Assembly (NCBI RefSeq): GCF_000422365.1
Contig: NZ_AULQ01000001.1
Span: forward strand, 124,001 to 188,000
Direction: 5' to 3'
DNA: 64,000 nt
Source of the DNA: Mesoflavibacter zeaxanthinifaciens DSM 18436
Lineage (GTDB): Bacteria; Bacteroidota; Bacteroidia; Flavobacteriales; Flavobacteriaceae
The notes under the pieces are model-generated. The model did no database searches. It saw only the letters and a list, made by a program, of their open reading frames with translations, and had not been told where the DNA came from. Each line of letters begins with the position of its first letter. The stretch's first letter is position 1. Position numbers and translations under genes: made by a program. Positions 37,298 through 45,686 of this stretch are shown here, piece by piece.

Positions 37298-38245
37298 TTA
37301 CAGCATTTTTGCATTTTCACTTAAAGAAAATCCGTTTAAAAGTGATTTTACATCCATATTTCTCTTTCCTGGAAGCTTAATTTCTAGTATTGATATAAAA
37401 CCACCTTTTACTGCTACCTTAATTGAGGATTTATCAAAAATAACAGTTCCTGTTATTAAATTATGATTTTCGGATTCTTTTTCAGCTTTATAGATTTTTA
37501 CGTCTAATTCTTCATCTTCATTTTTTAAAATAGACCATGCAGCAGGATATGGACTAAGTCCTCTAATTTGGTTAAATATTTGATCTAAATCTGCTTCCCA
37601 ATTAATTTTACAATTATCTCTATTTAATTTATAAGCTGTTTTACTAATAGCATCTTCTGGTTGAGGCGTAGTGTTTACATTCCCTTTTTCTATAAGTTTT
37701 ATGGTATCTATAACCAGATCGCTACCAATATGCATTAATTTGTCATGTAAACTACCGGCATTTTCTGTTGGATCAATTTCTATTTCTTTTTGAAGGATCA
37801 TTTCTCCTGTATCAATTTTTTCATCTATAAAAAATGTAGATACGCCTGTTTTAGTTTCGCCATTTATTATTGCCCAATTTATTGGTGCTGCACCGCGATA
37901 GTTTGGTAATAATGAAGCATGAAGATTAAATGTACCATGTTTTGGCATATCCCAAACTACTTTTGGTAACATCCTAAATGCTACTATAATTTGTAGATTG
38001 GCGTTTAGCGCTTTTAATTCGTCTAAAAAATCTTCGTTTTTAAGGTTTGTTGGTTGTAAAATGTGTAATCCTTTTTCTTTTGCAAAGGTTTTTACAGCGC
38101 TTTCGTTTAATTTCCTTCCACGACCGGCTGGTCTATCTGGTGCTGTAATAACACCAACTACATTATAATTATGCTCTAATATGGTTTTTAAGGTTTGCAC
38201 AGCAAAATCTGGCGTCCCCATAAATACTATTCGTAAATCTTTCAT
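37298..38245 (-). CDS. fmt: Methionyl-tRNA formyltransferase
   Basis: This 315-residue enzyme shows RIVFMGTPDFAVQTLKTI, VITAPDRPAGRGRKL, the catalytic HGTFNLHASLLPNYRGAAPINWAIINGETKTGVSTFFIDEKIDTGEMI segment with Asn, His and Asp of the formyl-transfer site, and a C-terminal OB-like tRNA-binding domain (LSPYPAAWSIL ... FISILEIKLPGKRNM). It formylates the initiator Met-tRNA with 10-formyl-THF. It follows recQ by 1 nt on the same strand. Confidence 0.96.
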   Translation of the reverse strand: MKDLRIVFMGTPDFAVQTLKTILEHNYNVVGVITAPDRPAGRGRKLNESAVKTFAKEKGLHILQPTNLKNEDFLDELKALNANLQIIVAFRMLPKVVWDMPKHGTFNLHASLLPNYRGAAPINWAIINGETKTGVSTFFIDEKIDTGEMILQKEIEIDPTENAGSLHDKLMHIGSDLVIDTIKLIEKGNVNTTPQPEDAISKTAYKLNRDNCKINWEADLDQIFNQIRGLSPYPAAWSILKNEDEELDVKIYKAEKESENHNLITGTVIFDKSSIKVAVKGGFISILEIKLPGKRNMDVKSLLNGFSLSENAKML

Positions 38246-38246
38246 T

Positions 38247-40151
38247 TTATAAATGTTTTAATTTATAAGTGTTTGTTGCTGTAACTTCTATTATGTTACG
38301 CTCTAACATTTGTTTTAATGTATTGTTTATTTGTTCTTCAGAAAAAGGTAATGCTTTAAATAAGTCTTTAGAGCTTAAATGACCAAATTCTAATTGTTTT
38401 ATGATTTCTTTATTGACATCTGCTGAAGTTGTTTTAGCAGGAGCATTTTTCTTTTTAATACAGACTGAGCAAATTCCACATTCCTCTAATTCTTTTTCTC
38501 CAAAATAGGATAGTAGCTGAATGCTTTTACAAACGTCATTATTATTTACATAATCTAAAACAGCTTTAACTTGCTTTTGCTTTAAGTCGTTTTGTTGTTT
38601 TATTGTTTTAGCAATACGGTTAATTGTTTTATCATCTTCTCTTGGTTCTATAAAGGTGATTTGAGCATCTGTTTTATGAATGTTAAGTGTAATAACTTCA
38701 TCTTTTTCTAAATGCTTTAGCGCCATAAAAAGTTGTTGCTCACTTACATTTGCTTTATTAGCAACTAAATTGTTATTTATTTTTGTTTGATGTTCAAAAA
38801 TACCACCATAGGTTCTTAAAATAGATTTGACGATGGTAGCAAGTTGTTTATTGGTTTCTAAATAAGAAAACAATGCTTTGTTAGGTATAATAAATTGTAC
38901 TTCTGTACGGTTATTAAATTGTTTGCTTAAAGTTATTACGCTATTTCTATCTAAAATTTGTAATGTATTGTAAGCGCTTGTTGAGTTAAAGCTATAGGTT
39001 TTACAAAAGTGATTAAAATTAAATTCAAAAGTTTGGTAAGCGCCTTCACCATAAGACACTTGAAAATAGTTACTTAATTTTCTATATACAGTTTTAACAA
39101 AATCTACTGTAGGTAATACACTTATAAATTGTTTGTGCAAAAGTGCATCGTCATTTTTATTTTTTAAGATAACTGCGTATGCTTTAGTATTATCTCTTCC
39201 TGCACGACCTGCTTCTTGAAAGTAGTTTTCTATACTATCTGGTAAGTTTAAATGTATAACTGTTTTTACATCTGGTTTGTCTATGCCCATTCCAAATGCA
39301 TTAGTCGCCACCATAACTTGTTTTTGATTAGTTATCCACTGGTTAAGATGTTGGTCTTTTTCTGTATTATTTAAACCGCCATGATAAAAAGTACTACTGA
39401 TGTTTTTTTGTTCTAAAAAGTTAGAGATTTCAATGGTCAGTCTTCTGTTTCTAACGTAAATAATAGACGATTGTTTATTTTTATTTAAAATAGCTTCTAA
39501 ACGAAAAAATTTATCTTCTTCTTCAAAAACCATATAAGCGATATTTTTTCTGTAAAAAGATTGCTTAAAGATTTTTGGATCTAAAAAATCAAGCTCGGTT
39601 ACAATATCGTCAATAACATTAGGTGTTGCACTAGCTGTTAGCGCAATAACATTAACGCTTGGTTGTAATTCTCTTAATAAGGTTATGTTTTTATAGGCAG
39701 GTCTAAAGTCGTTTCCCCATTGACTTATACAATGTGCTTCGTCTACAGCAATTAAATTAACATTCATTTGTCTAATACGATCTTGTACTAGTTCTTGTTG
39801 TAAACGCTCTGGCGATAAGTATAAAAATTTGTAATTTCCGTAGATACAATTGTCTAAAAGAGTATCAATTTCAGAAGGTTTAATTCCGCTAGTTAATGCA
39901 ATTGCTTTGATACCTTTATTTTGTAAAGCTCTAACTTGGTCTTTCATTAAAGCCGCTAAAGGCGAAATAACTATGCAAATACCTTCTTTAGCCAAAGCCG
40001 GAACTTGAAAACAAATACTTTTTCCACCACCAGTTGGTAGTAACGCAAAAGTGTCTTCGCCATTTAAAACTGCGTTTATAATATCTTCTTGTAAAGGTCT
40101 AAACGATGTAAATTTCCAATAACGTTCTAATATATTTATTGGATGTTGCAT
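38247..40151 (-). CDS. recQ: ATP-dependent DNA helicase, RecQ family
   Basis: This 634-residue helicase has motif 0/Q (FRPLQEDII), Walker A LPTGGGKSICFQ, DEAHCISQWGNDFRP, TASATPNV, ATNAFGMGIDKPDV and QEAGRAGRD. A RecQ zinc domain ends in CKSIQLLSYFGE ... CGICSVC, followed by a winged-helix region. The tail lacks a recognisable HRDC domain. It unwinds recombination and repair intermediates. Its ATG overlaps the stop of the upstream NTPase gene by one base (TAATG), and fmt follows after 1 nt, so the three genes form a coupled operon. Confidence 0.94.
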   Translation of the reverse strand: MQHPINILERYWKFTSFRPLQEDIINAVLNGEDTFALLPTGGGKSICFQVPALAKEGICIVISPLAALMKDQVRALQNKGIKAIALTSGIKPSEIDTLLDNCIYGNYKFLYLSPERLQQELVQDRIRQMNVNLIAVDEAHCISQWGNDFRPAYKNITLLRELQPSVNVIALTASATPNVIDDIVTELDFLDPKIFKQSFYRKNIAYMVFEEEDKFFRLEAILNKNKQSSIIYVRNRRLTIEISNFLEQKNISSTFYHGGLNNTEKDQHLNQWITNQKQVMVATNAFGMGIDKPDVKTVIHLNLPDSIENYFQEAGRAGRDNTKAYAVILKNKNDDALLHKQFISVLPTVDFVKTVYRKLSNYFQVSYGEGAYQTFEFNFNHFCKTYSFNSTSAYNTLQILDRNSVITLSKQFNNRTEVQFIIPNKALFSYLETNKQLATIVKSILRTYGGIFEHQTKINNNLVANKANVSEQQLFMALKHLEKDEVITLNIHKTDAQITFIEPREDDKTINRIAKTIKQQNDLKQKQVKAVLDYVNNNDVCKSIQLLSYFGEKELEECGICSVCIKKKNAPAKTTSADVNKEIIKQLEFGHLSSKDLFKALPFSEEQINNTLKQMLERNIIEVTATNTYKLKHL

Positions 40152-40693
40152 TACAAGGCTTTTACAACGTTTAAAATATGGTTAGCTCTTTCTTCGATAC
40201 TTCCAAAAGGTACGTCTTGCAAGTGATAATCGTACTTTTTGTAGGTTTCTAAAAGGCTTTCGTGTATTTGTTTTGCTTGTTCAAAGTTTTCATAACGTTC
40301 GTTATCACTTCTAAAAATTTCTTGCCAAGGTGCTAAAATAAAGACATAATCATAAGTGTTTTCTTGACATGATGTAATGAAGTTTTCAGGATAACTTTCG
40401 TTAGCATAATCCATATATGCAACAACATCAGGTATACCTCGATCTAAGAATACAAACTCATTATTACTGTTTTCTGCTTCTACATATTGTTGTTCTCTTC
40501 CTTTTAATAATAACTCGCTAAACAATAAAGGTTTGGTTAAAAATAATTGCTCAATACCATCTTTTCTTGCGTCTAGAGTAACTTGTCTAGAGATTTCTTC
40601 GTAGCAGGTATAACCACGTTTTGTAAGCTCGTTAATAATTGAAGATTTTCCTGTTCCTGGTCCGCCAGTAATAACTATTTTTTTTGTAATCAA
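40151..40693 (-). CDS. P-loop NTPase, AAA_28/NadR-like
   Basis: This is a 180-residue protein with Walker A GGPGTGKSS (10-18), 'YTCYEEISRQVTLDARKDGIEQLF' and 'FVFLDRGIPDVVAYMDYA', where the Walker-B-like FLDRG is typical of small kinase-like ATPases (AAA_28). 'YDYVFILAPWQEIFRSDNERYENFEQA' resembles the lid of nucleoside or ribosylnicotinamide kinases. The substrate is unknown. It is first in the NTPase-recQ-fmt operon. Confidence 0.8.
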   Translation of the reverse strand: MITKKIVITGGPGTGKSSIINELTKRGYTCYEEISRQVTLDARKDGIEQLFLTKPLLFSELLLKGREQQYVEAENSNNEFVFLDRGIPDVVAYMDYANESYPENFITSCQENTYDYVFILAPWQEIFRSDNERYENFEQAKQIHESLLETYKKYDYHLQDVPFGSIEERANHILNVVKAL

Positions 40694-40757
40694 AGTCTGT
40701 AAATTAAAGTGTAAAAATCGGAATTAAATTCTTTAAAAAAAAATGTAAACAAATTGG

Positions 40758-40765
40758 TATATTTG
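40758..40765 (+). promoter_or_regulatory. -7 box of the DUF493 gene
   Basis: TATATTTG, 17 nt before the ATG at 40783, in the 89-nt divergent region shared with the NTPase-recQ-fmt operon. Confidence 0.55.
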
Positions 40766-40782
40766 CGACTTATAATAACGCT

Positions 40783-41076
40783 ATGGATAATATACCAAAT
40801 AAGGACGAATTTTACGCTAAGTTAAAAAGCCAATTGCAGGATACTGCAATGTGGCCTACAGAGTATTTATATAAATTTATTGTGCAAACCGAAAAATCAA
40901 AAATAGAACACGTAGAGGTTATTTTTGATAATATGGGCGCAGTAATTAATACAAAAGAATCTAGCAATGGTAAATATACCAGCGTTTCGGTTAGCGTAAA
41001 AATGAAAAATCCAGACCACGTTATAGAAAAGTATAAAGAGGTCGGAGAAAAAATTGAAGGCGTAATAAGCCTTTAA
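40783..41076 (+). CDS. DUF493 (YbeD-like) family protein
   Basis: This 97-residue protein has a ferredoxin-like pattern: FYAKLKSQLQDTAMWPTEYLYKFIVQTEKSKIEHVEVIFDN, then a Lys/Ser loop 'NTKESSNGKYTSVSVSVKMKNPDHVIEKYKEVGEKIEGVISL'. This is the DUF493/YbeD family, an ACT-like regulatory fold. The role is not established. It leads a short run with DUF4290 and murA. Confidence 0.85.
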   Translation: MDNIPNKDEFYAKLKSQLQDTAMWPTEYLYKFIVQTEKSKIEHVEVIFDNMGAVINTKESSNGKYTSVSVSVKMKNPDHVIEKYKEVGEKIEGVISL

Positions 41077-41150
41077 TTTTTTTTTGTATTTTGCAACTGC
41101 ATTTAGAAACTTCAAAATGCAAAATATATAAATACTACACTTATTTAATT

Positions 41151-41792
41151 TTGATAGACAATTTAGAGTATAACACAGAGCGTGAACACTTGATTATTCC
41201 AGAGTATGGTAGACATATTCAAAAAATGATTAACTATGCAAAATCACGCGAAACAAAAGAAGAACGTAATAAAGTAGCCAAATCTATAATTGCAGTAATG
41301 GGTAATTTACAACCACATTTACGCGATGTTCCAGATTTTCAGCACAAACTTTGGGATCAACTATTTATTATGTCTAATTTTGAGTTGGATGTAGATTCAC
41401 CATTTGAAAAACCTTCTAAAGAAGAATTATCAGAACGTCCTGTACCATTAAAATATCCGCAAAACTTTCCAAAATATCGTTTTTATGGAAACAATATTAA
41501 AACGATGATTGACGTTGCTAGAACATGGGAAGAAGGCGAAATGAAAGAAGCATTAGTGTATACTATTGCAAACCATATGAAAAAATGTTTCTTAAACTGG
41601 AATAAAGATACAGTTGAAGACGATGTAATTTATGATCATTTATTTGAATTATCTAATGGCGAATTAAATATCAAAAATTCAGAAGAAGATTTAACAGACT
41701 CTAGTAGTCTAATGAAAGCATCTAGCGGAAAGAAATATTCCAACAACAAAAAAGGACACAAAAAAAATAACAGAAACCGAAAAAGATACTAA
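41151..41792 (+). CDS. DUF4290 protein, TTG start
   Basis: I place the start at the TTG at 41151 (M-IDNLEYNTEREHLIIPEYGRHIQKMI), because that is where the conserved DUF4290 block begins. An earlier TTG at 41091 lies on a promoter-like sequence (TATTTTG). The product is 213 aa, largely helical, with 'ETKEERNKVAKSIIAVMGNLQPHLRDVPDFQHKLWDQLFIMS' and a basic disordered tail (KKYSNNKKGHKKNNRNRKRY). The family is confined to Bacteroidota and its function is unknown. murA follows after 8 nt. Confidence 0.82.
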   Translation: MIDNLEYNTEREHLIIPEYGRHIQKMINYAKSRETKEERNKVAKSIIAVMGNLQPHLRDVPDFQHKLWDQLFIMSNFELDVDSPFEKPSKEELSERPVPLKYPQNFPKYRFYGNNIKTMIDVARTWEEGEMKEALVYTIANHMKKCFLNWNKDTVEDDVIYDHLFELSNGELNIKNSEEDLTDSSSLMKASSGKKYSNNKKGHKKNNRNRKRY

Positions 41793-41800
41793 ACTTATTT

Positions 41801-43117
41801 ATGGGAACATTTAAAATTGAAGGTGGACACCAACTAAAAGGAAGCATTCAACCTCAAGGAGCAAAAAACGAAGCATTACAAATCTTATGTGCAGTATTAT
41901 TAACTCCAGAAAAAGTCACCATAAATAACATACCCGATATAATAGACGTCAATAAACTAATTACTTTATTAGGAAACTTAGGCGTTAAAGTAGAAAAACT
42001 TTCTGAAGGTACTTATAGTTTTCAAGCCGATCAAGTAGATTTAAAATATTTAGAGTCTGCAGCTTTTAAAGAAGAAGGTCGTGGGTTACGTGGCTCAATA
42101 ATGATTGTTGGACCATTATTAGCACGTTTTGGTAAAGGATATATCCCAAAACCAGGTGGAGATAAAATTGGTCGTCGTCGTTTAGATACTCACTTTGAGG
42201 GATTTATAAATCTTGGAGCTAAATTTAGATACAACCGTGAAGATTATTTTTACGGCGTAGAAGCAGATCAATTAGTAGGAACCGATATGCTTTTAGACGA
42301 AGCATCTGTAACAGGTACAGCAAACATTGTAATGGCTGCTGTATTAGCAAAAGGTACTACGACAATATATAACGCAGCTTGCGAGCCTTATTTGCAGCAA
42401 TTATGTAAAATGCTTAATAGAATGGGCGCAAAAATCTCTGGCGTTGGTTCTAATTTATTAACTATTGAAGGTGTAGACAGTCTTGGTGGGACAGAGCATA
42501 CCATGTTACCAGATATGATTGAAATTGGTAGCTGGATTGGTTTGGCAGCAATGACAAAGTCTGAGCTTACTATAAAAAATGTAAGTTGGGATGATTTAGG
42601 ACAAATACCAAATGTATTTAGAAAACTAGGAATTACTGTTGAAAAACAAGGAGACGATATACATATTCCTGCACATACAGATGGTTACGAAATACAAAAC
42701 TACATAGATGGTTCTATTCTAACTATAGCAGATGCCCCTTGGCCAGGTTTTACTCCAGATTTATTAAGTATTGTTTTGGTTGTAGCTACACAGGCTAGAG
42801 GAGAAGTACTAGTACACCAAAAGATGTTTGAAAGTCGTTTATTCTTCGTAGATAAATTAATAGATATGGGTGCAAAAATTATCCTTTGCGATCCGCATCG
42901 TGCTACAGTTATTGGTCATGATTTTAAATCACAATTAAAAGCAACAACCATGGTTTCTCCAGATATTAGAGCTGGAATTAGTTTGTTAATTGCTGCACTT
43001 TCTGCAAAAGGAACAAGTACAATTCATAATATTGAACAAATTGATAGAGGTTATCAAAAAATAGTAGAACGTCTTAAAGCTATTGGAGCAAAAATTGAAC
43101 GTTTAGAAGGAAATTAA
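41801..43117 (+). CDS. murA: UDP-N-acetylglucosamine 1-carboxyvinyltransferase with Asp in place of the catalytic Cys
   Basis: This 438-residue enzyme catalyses the first committed step of peptidoglycan synthesis (PEP plus UDP-GlcNAc). Typical segments are GAKNEALQILCAVLLT, LRGSIMIVGPLLARFGKGYIPKPGGDKIGRRRLDTHFEGF, 'GTANIVMAAVLAKGTTTIYNAACEPY', 'LPDMIEIGSWIGLAA', 'PWPGFTPDLLSIVLVVATQARG' and 'ESRLFFVDKLIDMGAK'. Position 121, in the PGG-x-x-IG loop where E. coli has Cys115, is Asp. Cys-to-Asp at this site is known in other bacteria to give fosfomycin insensitivity while keeping activity. It shares a bidirectional terminator with the photolyase operon. Confidence 0.96.
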   Translation: MGTFKIEGGHQLKGSIQPQGAKNEALQILCAVLLTPEKVTINNIPDIIDVNKLITLLGNLGVKVEKLSEGTYSFQADQVDLKYLESAAFKEEGRGLRGSIMIVGPLLARFGKGYIPKPGGDKIGRRRLDTHFEGFINLGAKFRYNREDYFYGVEADQLVGTDMLLDEASVTGTANIVMAAVLAKGTTTIYNAACEPYLQQLCKMLNRMGAKISGVGSNLLTIEGVDSLGGTEHTMLPDMIEIGSWIGLAAMTKSELTIKNVSWDDLGQIPNVFRKLGITVEKQGDDIHIPAHTDGYEIQNYIDGSILTIADAPWPGFTPDLLSIVLVVATQARGEVLVHQKMFESRLFFVDKLIDMGAKIILCDPHRATVIGHDFKSQLKATTMVSPDIRAGISLLIAALSAKGTSTIHNIEQIDRGYQKIVERLKAIGAKIERLEGN

Positions 43118-43140
43118 TTTTAATTAATTCCTAAAAAAAT

Positions 43141-43173
43141 AAAAAGCATCTAATTTTAATTTAGATGCTTTTT
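43141..43173. terminator. Bidirectional terminator of murA and of the folE-photolyase operon
   Basis: A 13-bp stem, aaaaagcatctaa/ttagatgcttttt, with a 7-nt loop and A/T tracts on both sides, between convergent genes. Confidence 0.92.
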
Positions 43174-43188
43174 TATTTAATAATTTTT

Positions 43189-44493
43189 CTAGGATACCGC
43201 TTCTTTGTAAACTTTTAAACAGCGCTCCCTAGCTTCTTTATGATCTACAATTGGCTTAGTATATTTTTGGTCTTGATATTCTGGAACCCATTTTTTTATA
43301 TACTTATGTTCTTTATCAAACTTATCAATTTGTGTGGTTGGATTAAAAATTCTAAAGTAAGGCGCTGCATCTACACCAGAACCTGCAACCCATTGCCAGT
43401 TGCCAACGTTACTTGCCATTTCGTAATCGTGTAATTTTTCGGCAAAATAGGCTTCGCCCCAACGCCAATCTATTAATAAATGTTTACATAAAAAGCTACC
43501 AACCAACATACGTACACGGTTGTGCATAAAACCAGTTTCGTTTAGTTCGCGCATACCAGCATCTACTAATGGGTAACCTGTATTTCCTGTTTTCCAAGCT
43601 TCAAATTCTTCTTTATTATTACGCCATTTTATGTTATCGTATTTAGATTTAAACGCATTGGTTTGCGTTTTTGGATAATGCCATAAAATTTGCATAAAAA
43701 ACTCGCGCCAAATTAACTCTTGCCAAAAGATTTCGTTTTTTTCTGCAATTGCTTTTTTAACCATTTTACGCACGCTAACCGTACCAAATCGTAGATGCGG
43801 ACCAAGTTTTGAAGTCGCATCTTTGGCAGGAAAATTTCTTTTGTCTTCGTATTCTTGGATTAACGTTGGTGTTACTGTGTAATCTGCAATTTTTTGTGAA
43901 GACGTTTTAAATCCCATATCAGAAAGCGTTAAGTTTGGCAATCTTGTATTTTTTACCAAATTGTCTAAATACTCGTTAGTGTAATAGATGTTGAGGTCGT
44001 GGTTTTTAAATTTTTCTTTCCAGGTACGCATATATGGCGTGTAAACAACGTATGGATCGCCATCTTGCTTAACAACTTCGTCTTTTTCAAAGATAACTTG
44101 GTCTTTAAAGGTTTTAAAATTGATGTCATTTTCAGATAAGATGGTTTCAATTTCTGTATCACGTGTCTTGGCGTAAGGCTCATAATCGTGATTGGTGTAA
44201 ACCGTATCTATTTCGTAATCTTCAACTAACTGTTTAAAAACTTCTTTTGGAGTACTGTAATATATTGCAATACTACTGTCACGTTCATCTTGAAGTGTAT
44301 TTCGCATGCTTTGCAACGTATTAAAAATGAAAGTTACTCTTGCGTCATCTTCTGGTAGTTCGTTTAAAATTTCTTTATCAAAGATAAAGATTGGTAACAC
44401 AGGTTTGTCTGCTTTTAGAGCATTGTAAAAGCCTACGTTATCGTCTAATCTTAGGTCACGTCTAAACCAGAATATATTTAAAGGTTGTTTCAT
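43189..44493 (-). CDS. phrB: Deoxyribodipyrimidine photolyase (class I CPD photolyase-like)
   Basis: This 434-residue flavoprotein starts IFWFRRDLRLDDNVGFYNAL (Rossmann antenna domain). Its FAD domain contains KLGPHLRFGTVSVRKMV, EIFWQELIWREFFMQILW, YPLVDAGMRELNETGFMHNRVRML, LLIDWRWGEAYFAEKLHDYEMASNVGNWQWVAGSGVDAAPYFRIFNP. The Trp residues (WRNN.., WRW, WQW) fit the electron-transfer chain and the active-site Asn/Glu pattern fits CPD repair. It uses blue light to split cyclobutane pyrimidine dimers. It is the last gene of the downstream minus-strand operon that includes folE. Confidence 0.93.
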   Translation of the reverse strand: MKQPLNIFWFRRDLRLDDNVGFYNALKADKPVLPIFIFDKEILNELPEDDARVTFIFNTLQSMRNTLQDERDSSIAIYYSTPKEVFKQLVEDYEIDTVYTNHDYEPYAKTRDTEIETILSENDINFKTFKDQVIFEKDEVVKQDGDPYVVYTPYMRTWKEKFKNHDLNIYYTNEYLDNLVKNTRLPNLTLSDMGFKTSSQKIADYTVTPTLIQEYEDKRNFPAKDATSKLGPHLRFGTVSVRKMVKKAIAEKNEIFWQELIWREFFMQILWHYPKTQTNAFKSKYDNIKWRNNKEEFEAWKTGNTGYPLVDAGMRELNETGFMHNRVRMLVGSFLCKHLLIDWRWGEAYFAEKLHDYEMASNVGNWQWVAGSGVDAAPYFRIFNPTTQIDKFDKEHKYIKKWVPEYQDQKYTKPIVDHKEARERCLKVYKEAVS

Positions 44494-44564
44494 TTGTTAG
44501 TACTTAAAGTAGTTAAAGTGTCTAGAGTTGTAAGTATTTAAAGTTAGTGTTTTTGTCTGTCTGA

Positions 44565-45026
44565 TTAAAATTTACCAAATAATTCTTCTAGTTTTTTTGT
44601 ACGATAATCAAAGATTTCTTTAAGCTTTGGTTTAACTAAAATAGGATGCACTAATTGTCCTAATATGCCCATTGGGATTTTGTAATCTATAATGTCTTCC
44701 ATTTCTACGCCACCATCAATTTCTTTAATAAAATGCTTATGATGCCACAATGAATATGGTCCAAAACGTTGTTCATCTACAAAATATTCACCATCAATAA
44801 CATGAGTAATTTCCGTTACCCATTTTGTTTTAATCCCTAAAACTGGTGTGACAATATATTGAATGATTTGACCTGCAAACATTGGTCTATCTGCTCCAGA
44901 AAGTATATGAAATCCCATATAATCTGGCGTGATGACTTTTAAGTTTTTAGGGTCTGACAAAAAATCCCAAGCTTCTTGTTTTGTGATTGGTAAATTTTGT
45001 TTTTGATGTAATCTGTATATTTTCAT
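44565..45026 (-). CDS. SRPBCC family protein
   Basis: This is a 153-residue polyketide-cyclase/START-type protein, KIYRLHQKQNLPITKQEAWDFLSDPKNLKVITPDYMGF, with strands 'GQIIQYIVTPVLGIKTKWVTEITHV' and 'WHHKHFIKEIDGGVEMEDIIDYKIPMG', and helix 'FDYRTKKLEELF'. Similar proteins commonly sit beside photolyase and SDR genes in light-responsive clusters (recollection of such clusters). The ligand is unknown. It lies 71 nt upstream of the CPD photolyase gene in the same direction; the 31 nt before it hold a degenerate copy of the GNRA-loop repeat. Confidence 0.85.
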   Translation of the reverse strand: MKIYRLHQKQNLPITKQEAWDFLSDPKNLKVITPDYMGFHILSGADRPMFAGQIIQYIVTPVLGIKTKWVTEITHVIDGEYFVDEQRFGPYSLWHHKHFIKEIDGGVEMEDIIDYKIPMGILGQLVHPILVKPKLKEIFDYRTKKLEELFGKF

Positions 45027-45037
45027 AGCTTAAGTTT

Positions 45038-45053
45038 TTCCACGAAAGTGAAA
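45038..45053. repeat. Diverged copy of the GNRA-loop hairpin repeat
   Basis: ttccacgaaagtgaaa differs from the copy in priA (ttccgcgaaagcgaaa, 13106-13121) at two positions that pair with each other, so CGC/GCG becomes CAC/GTG around the same GAAA loop. It lies in the tspO-SRPBCC spacer. Confidence 0.5.
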
Positions 45054-45057
45054 TCTT

Positions 45058-45519
45058 TTAATTATTTATTAGAATGTAAGCATTTAAAGATGTAGCAATT
45101 AGTAACCAAATCATATAAGGGAATAGGAGTAAACTTTTGGTTTTCATTATGTTTTTAAAGCTGAAAAAGATGTAAAAAACAACAATAGTTAGTAGTATTA
45201 TCGTAATTAACCCTAATAAAATTAAATGTTGGTTGAAGAAAATGAAATTCCAAATAATGTTTAAAAAGACTTGAATACTAAAGGCTATTTTAATGTTTTT
45301 AGAGCTTAATTTAGAAAATAAGTATGTTAAATAGATAGAAAAACACACCATAATAGTCGTCCAAGCTACACCAAATAGCCAACCTGGTGGCGTCCATGGA
45401 GCTTTATTTAAATTTAAATACCATTCTGATGTTGGTCCGTTATTCATCAATAAACTACCTAAGCCTAAACTACCAAGATTTATAAAAAGGAAGAATAAAA
45501 ATCTTTTAAGATTATTCAT
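45058..45519 (-). CDS. tspO: TspO/MBR family membrane protein
   Basis: This 153-residue protein with five hydrophobic helices has the family's Trp/Pro-rich loop TSEWYLNLNKAPWTPPGWLFGVAWTTIMVCFSIYL and 'FFNQHLILLGLITIILLTIVVFYIFFSFKNI ... LLFPYMIWLLIATSLNAYI'. TspO binds porphyrins and modulates stress and light responses in bacteria. Its start overlaps the end of the Lacal_2735 gene by 8 nt, so it is translationally coupled within the folE-photolyase operon. Confidence 0.92.
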   Translation of the reverse strand: MNNLKRFLFFLFINLGSLGLGSLLMNNGPTSEWYLNLNKAPWTPPGWLFGVAWTTIMVCFSIYLTYLFSKLSSKNIKIAFSIQVFLNIIWNFIFFNQHLILLGLITIILLTIVVFYIFFSFKNIMKTKSLLLFPYMIWLLIATSLNAYILINN

Positions 45520-45682
45520 TTTTTAAGGATTCAATTTTATTCATAATAGCTTCAGCTTCTGCATACACTTCATCACTTTTAGATCTATTGGTAGTTGAAA
45601 GTTTATGCCACTTTTGCATTAGTTTTTCGTATTTTACTTGTAGTTTTTCTACTTCAGATTTTGATTTAAAAAGTCCAAACAT
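45512..45682 (-). CDS. Lacal_2735 family small protein
   Basis: This is a 56-residue protein, MFGLFKSKSEVEKLQVKYEK, then LMQKWHKLSTTNRSKSDEVY and AEAEAIMNKIESLKNE. The MFGLFK start, two amphipathic helices and the KLSTTNR...D turn match the Lacal_2735 family, which is common in Flavobacteriaceae and without known function. It is 4 nt after the glutathione peroxidase gene and overlaps the tspO start by 8 nt. The tight packing supports it being a real gene despite its length. Confidence 0.85.
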   Translation of the reverse strand: MFGLFKSKSEVEKLQVKYEKLMQKWHKLSTTNRSKSDEVYAEAEAIMNKIESLKNE

Positions 45683-45686
45683 TTTT

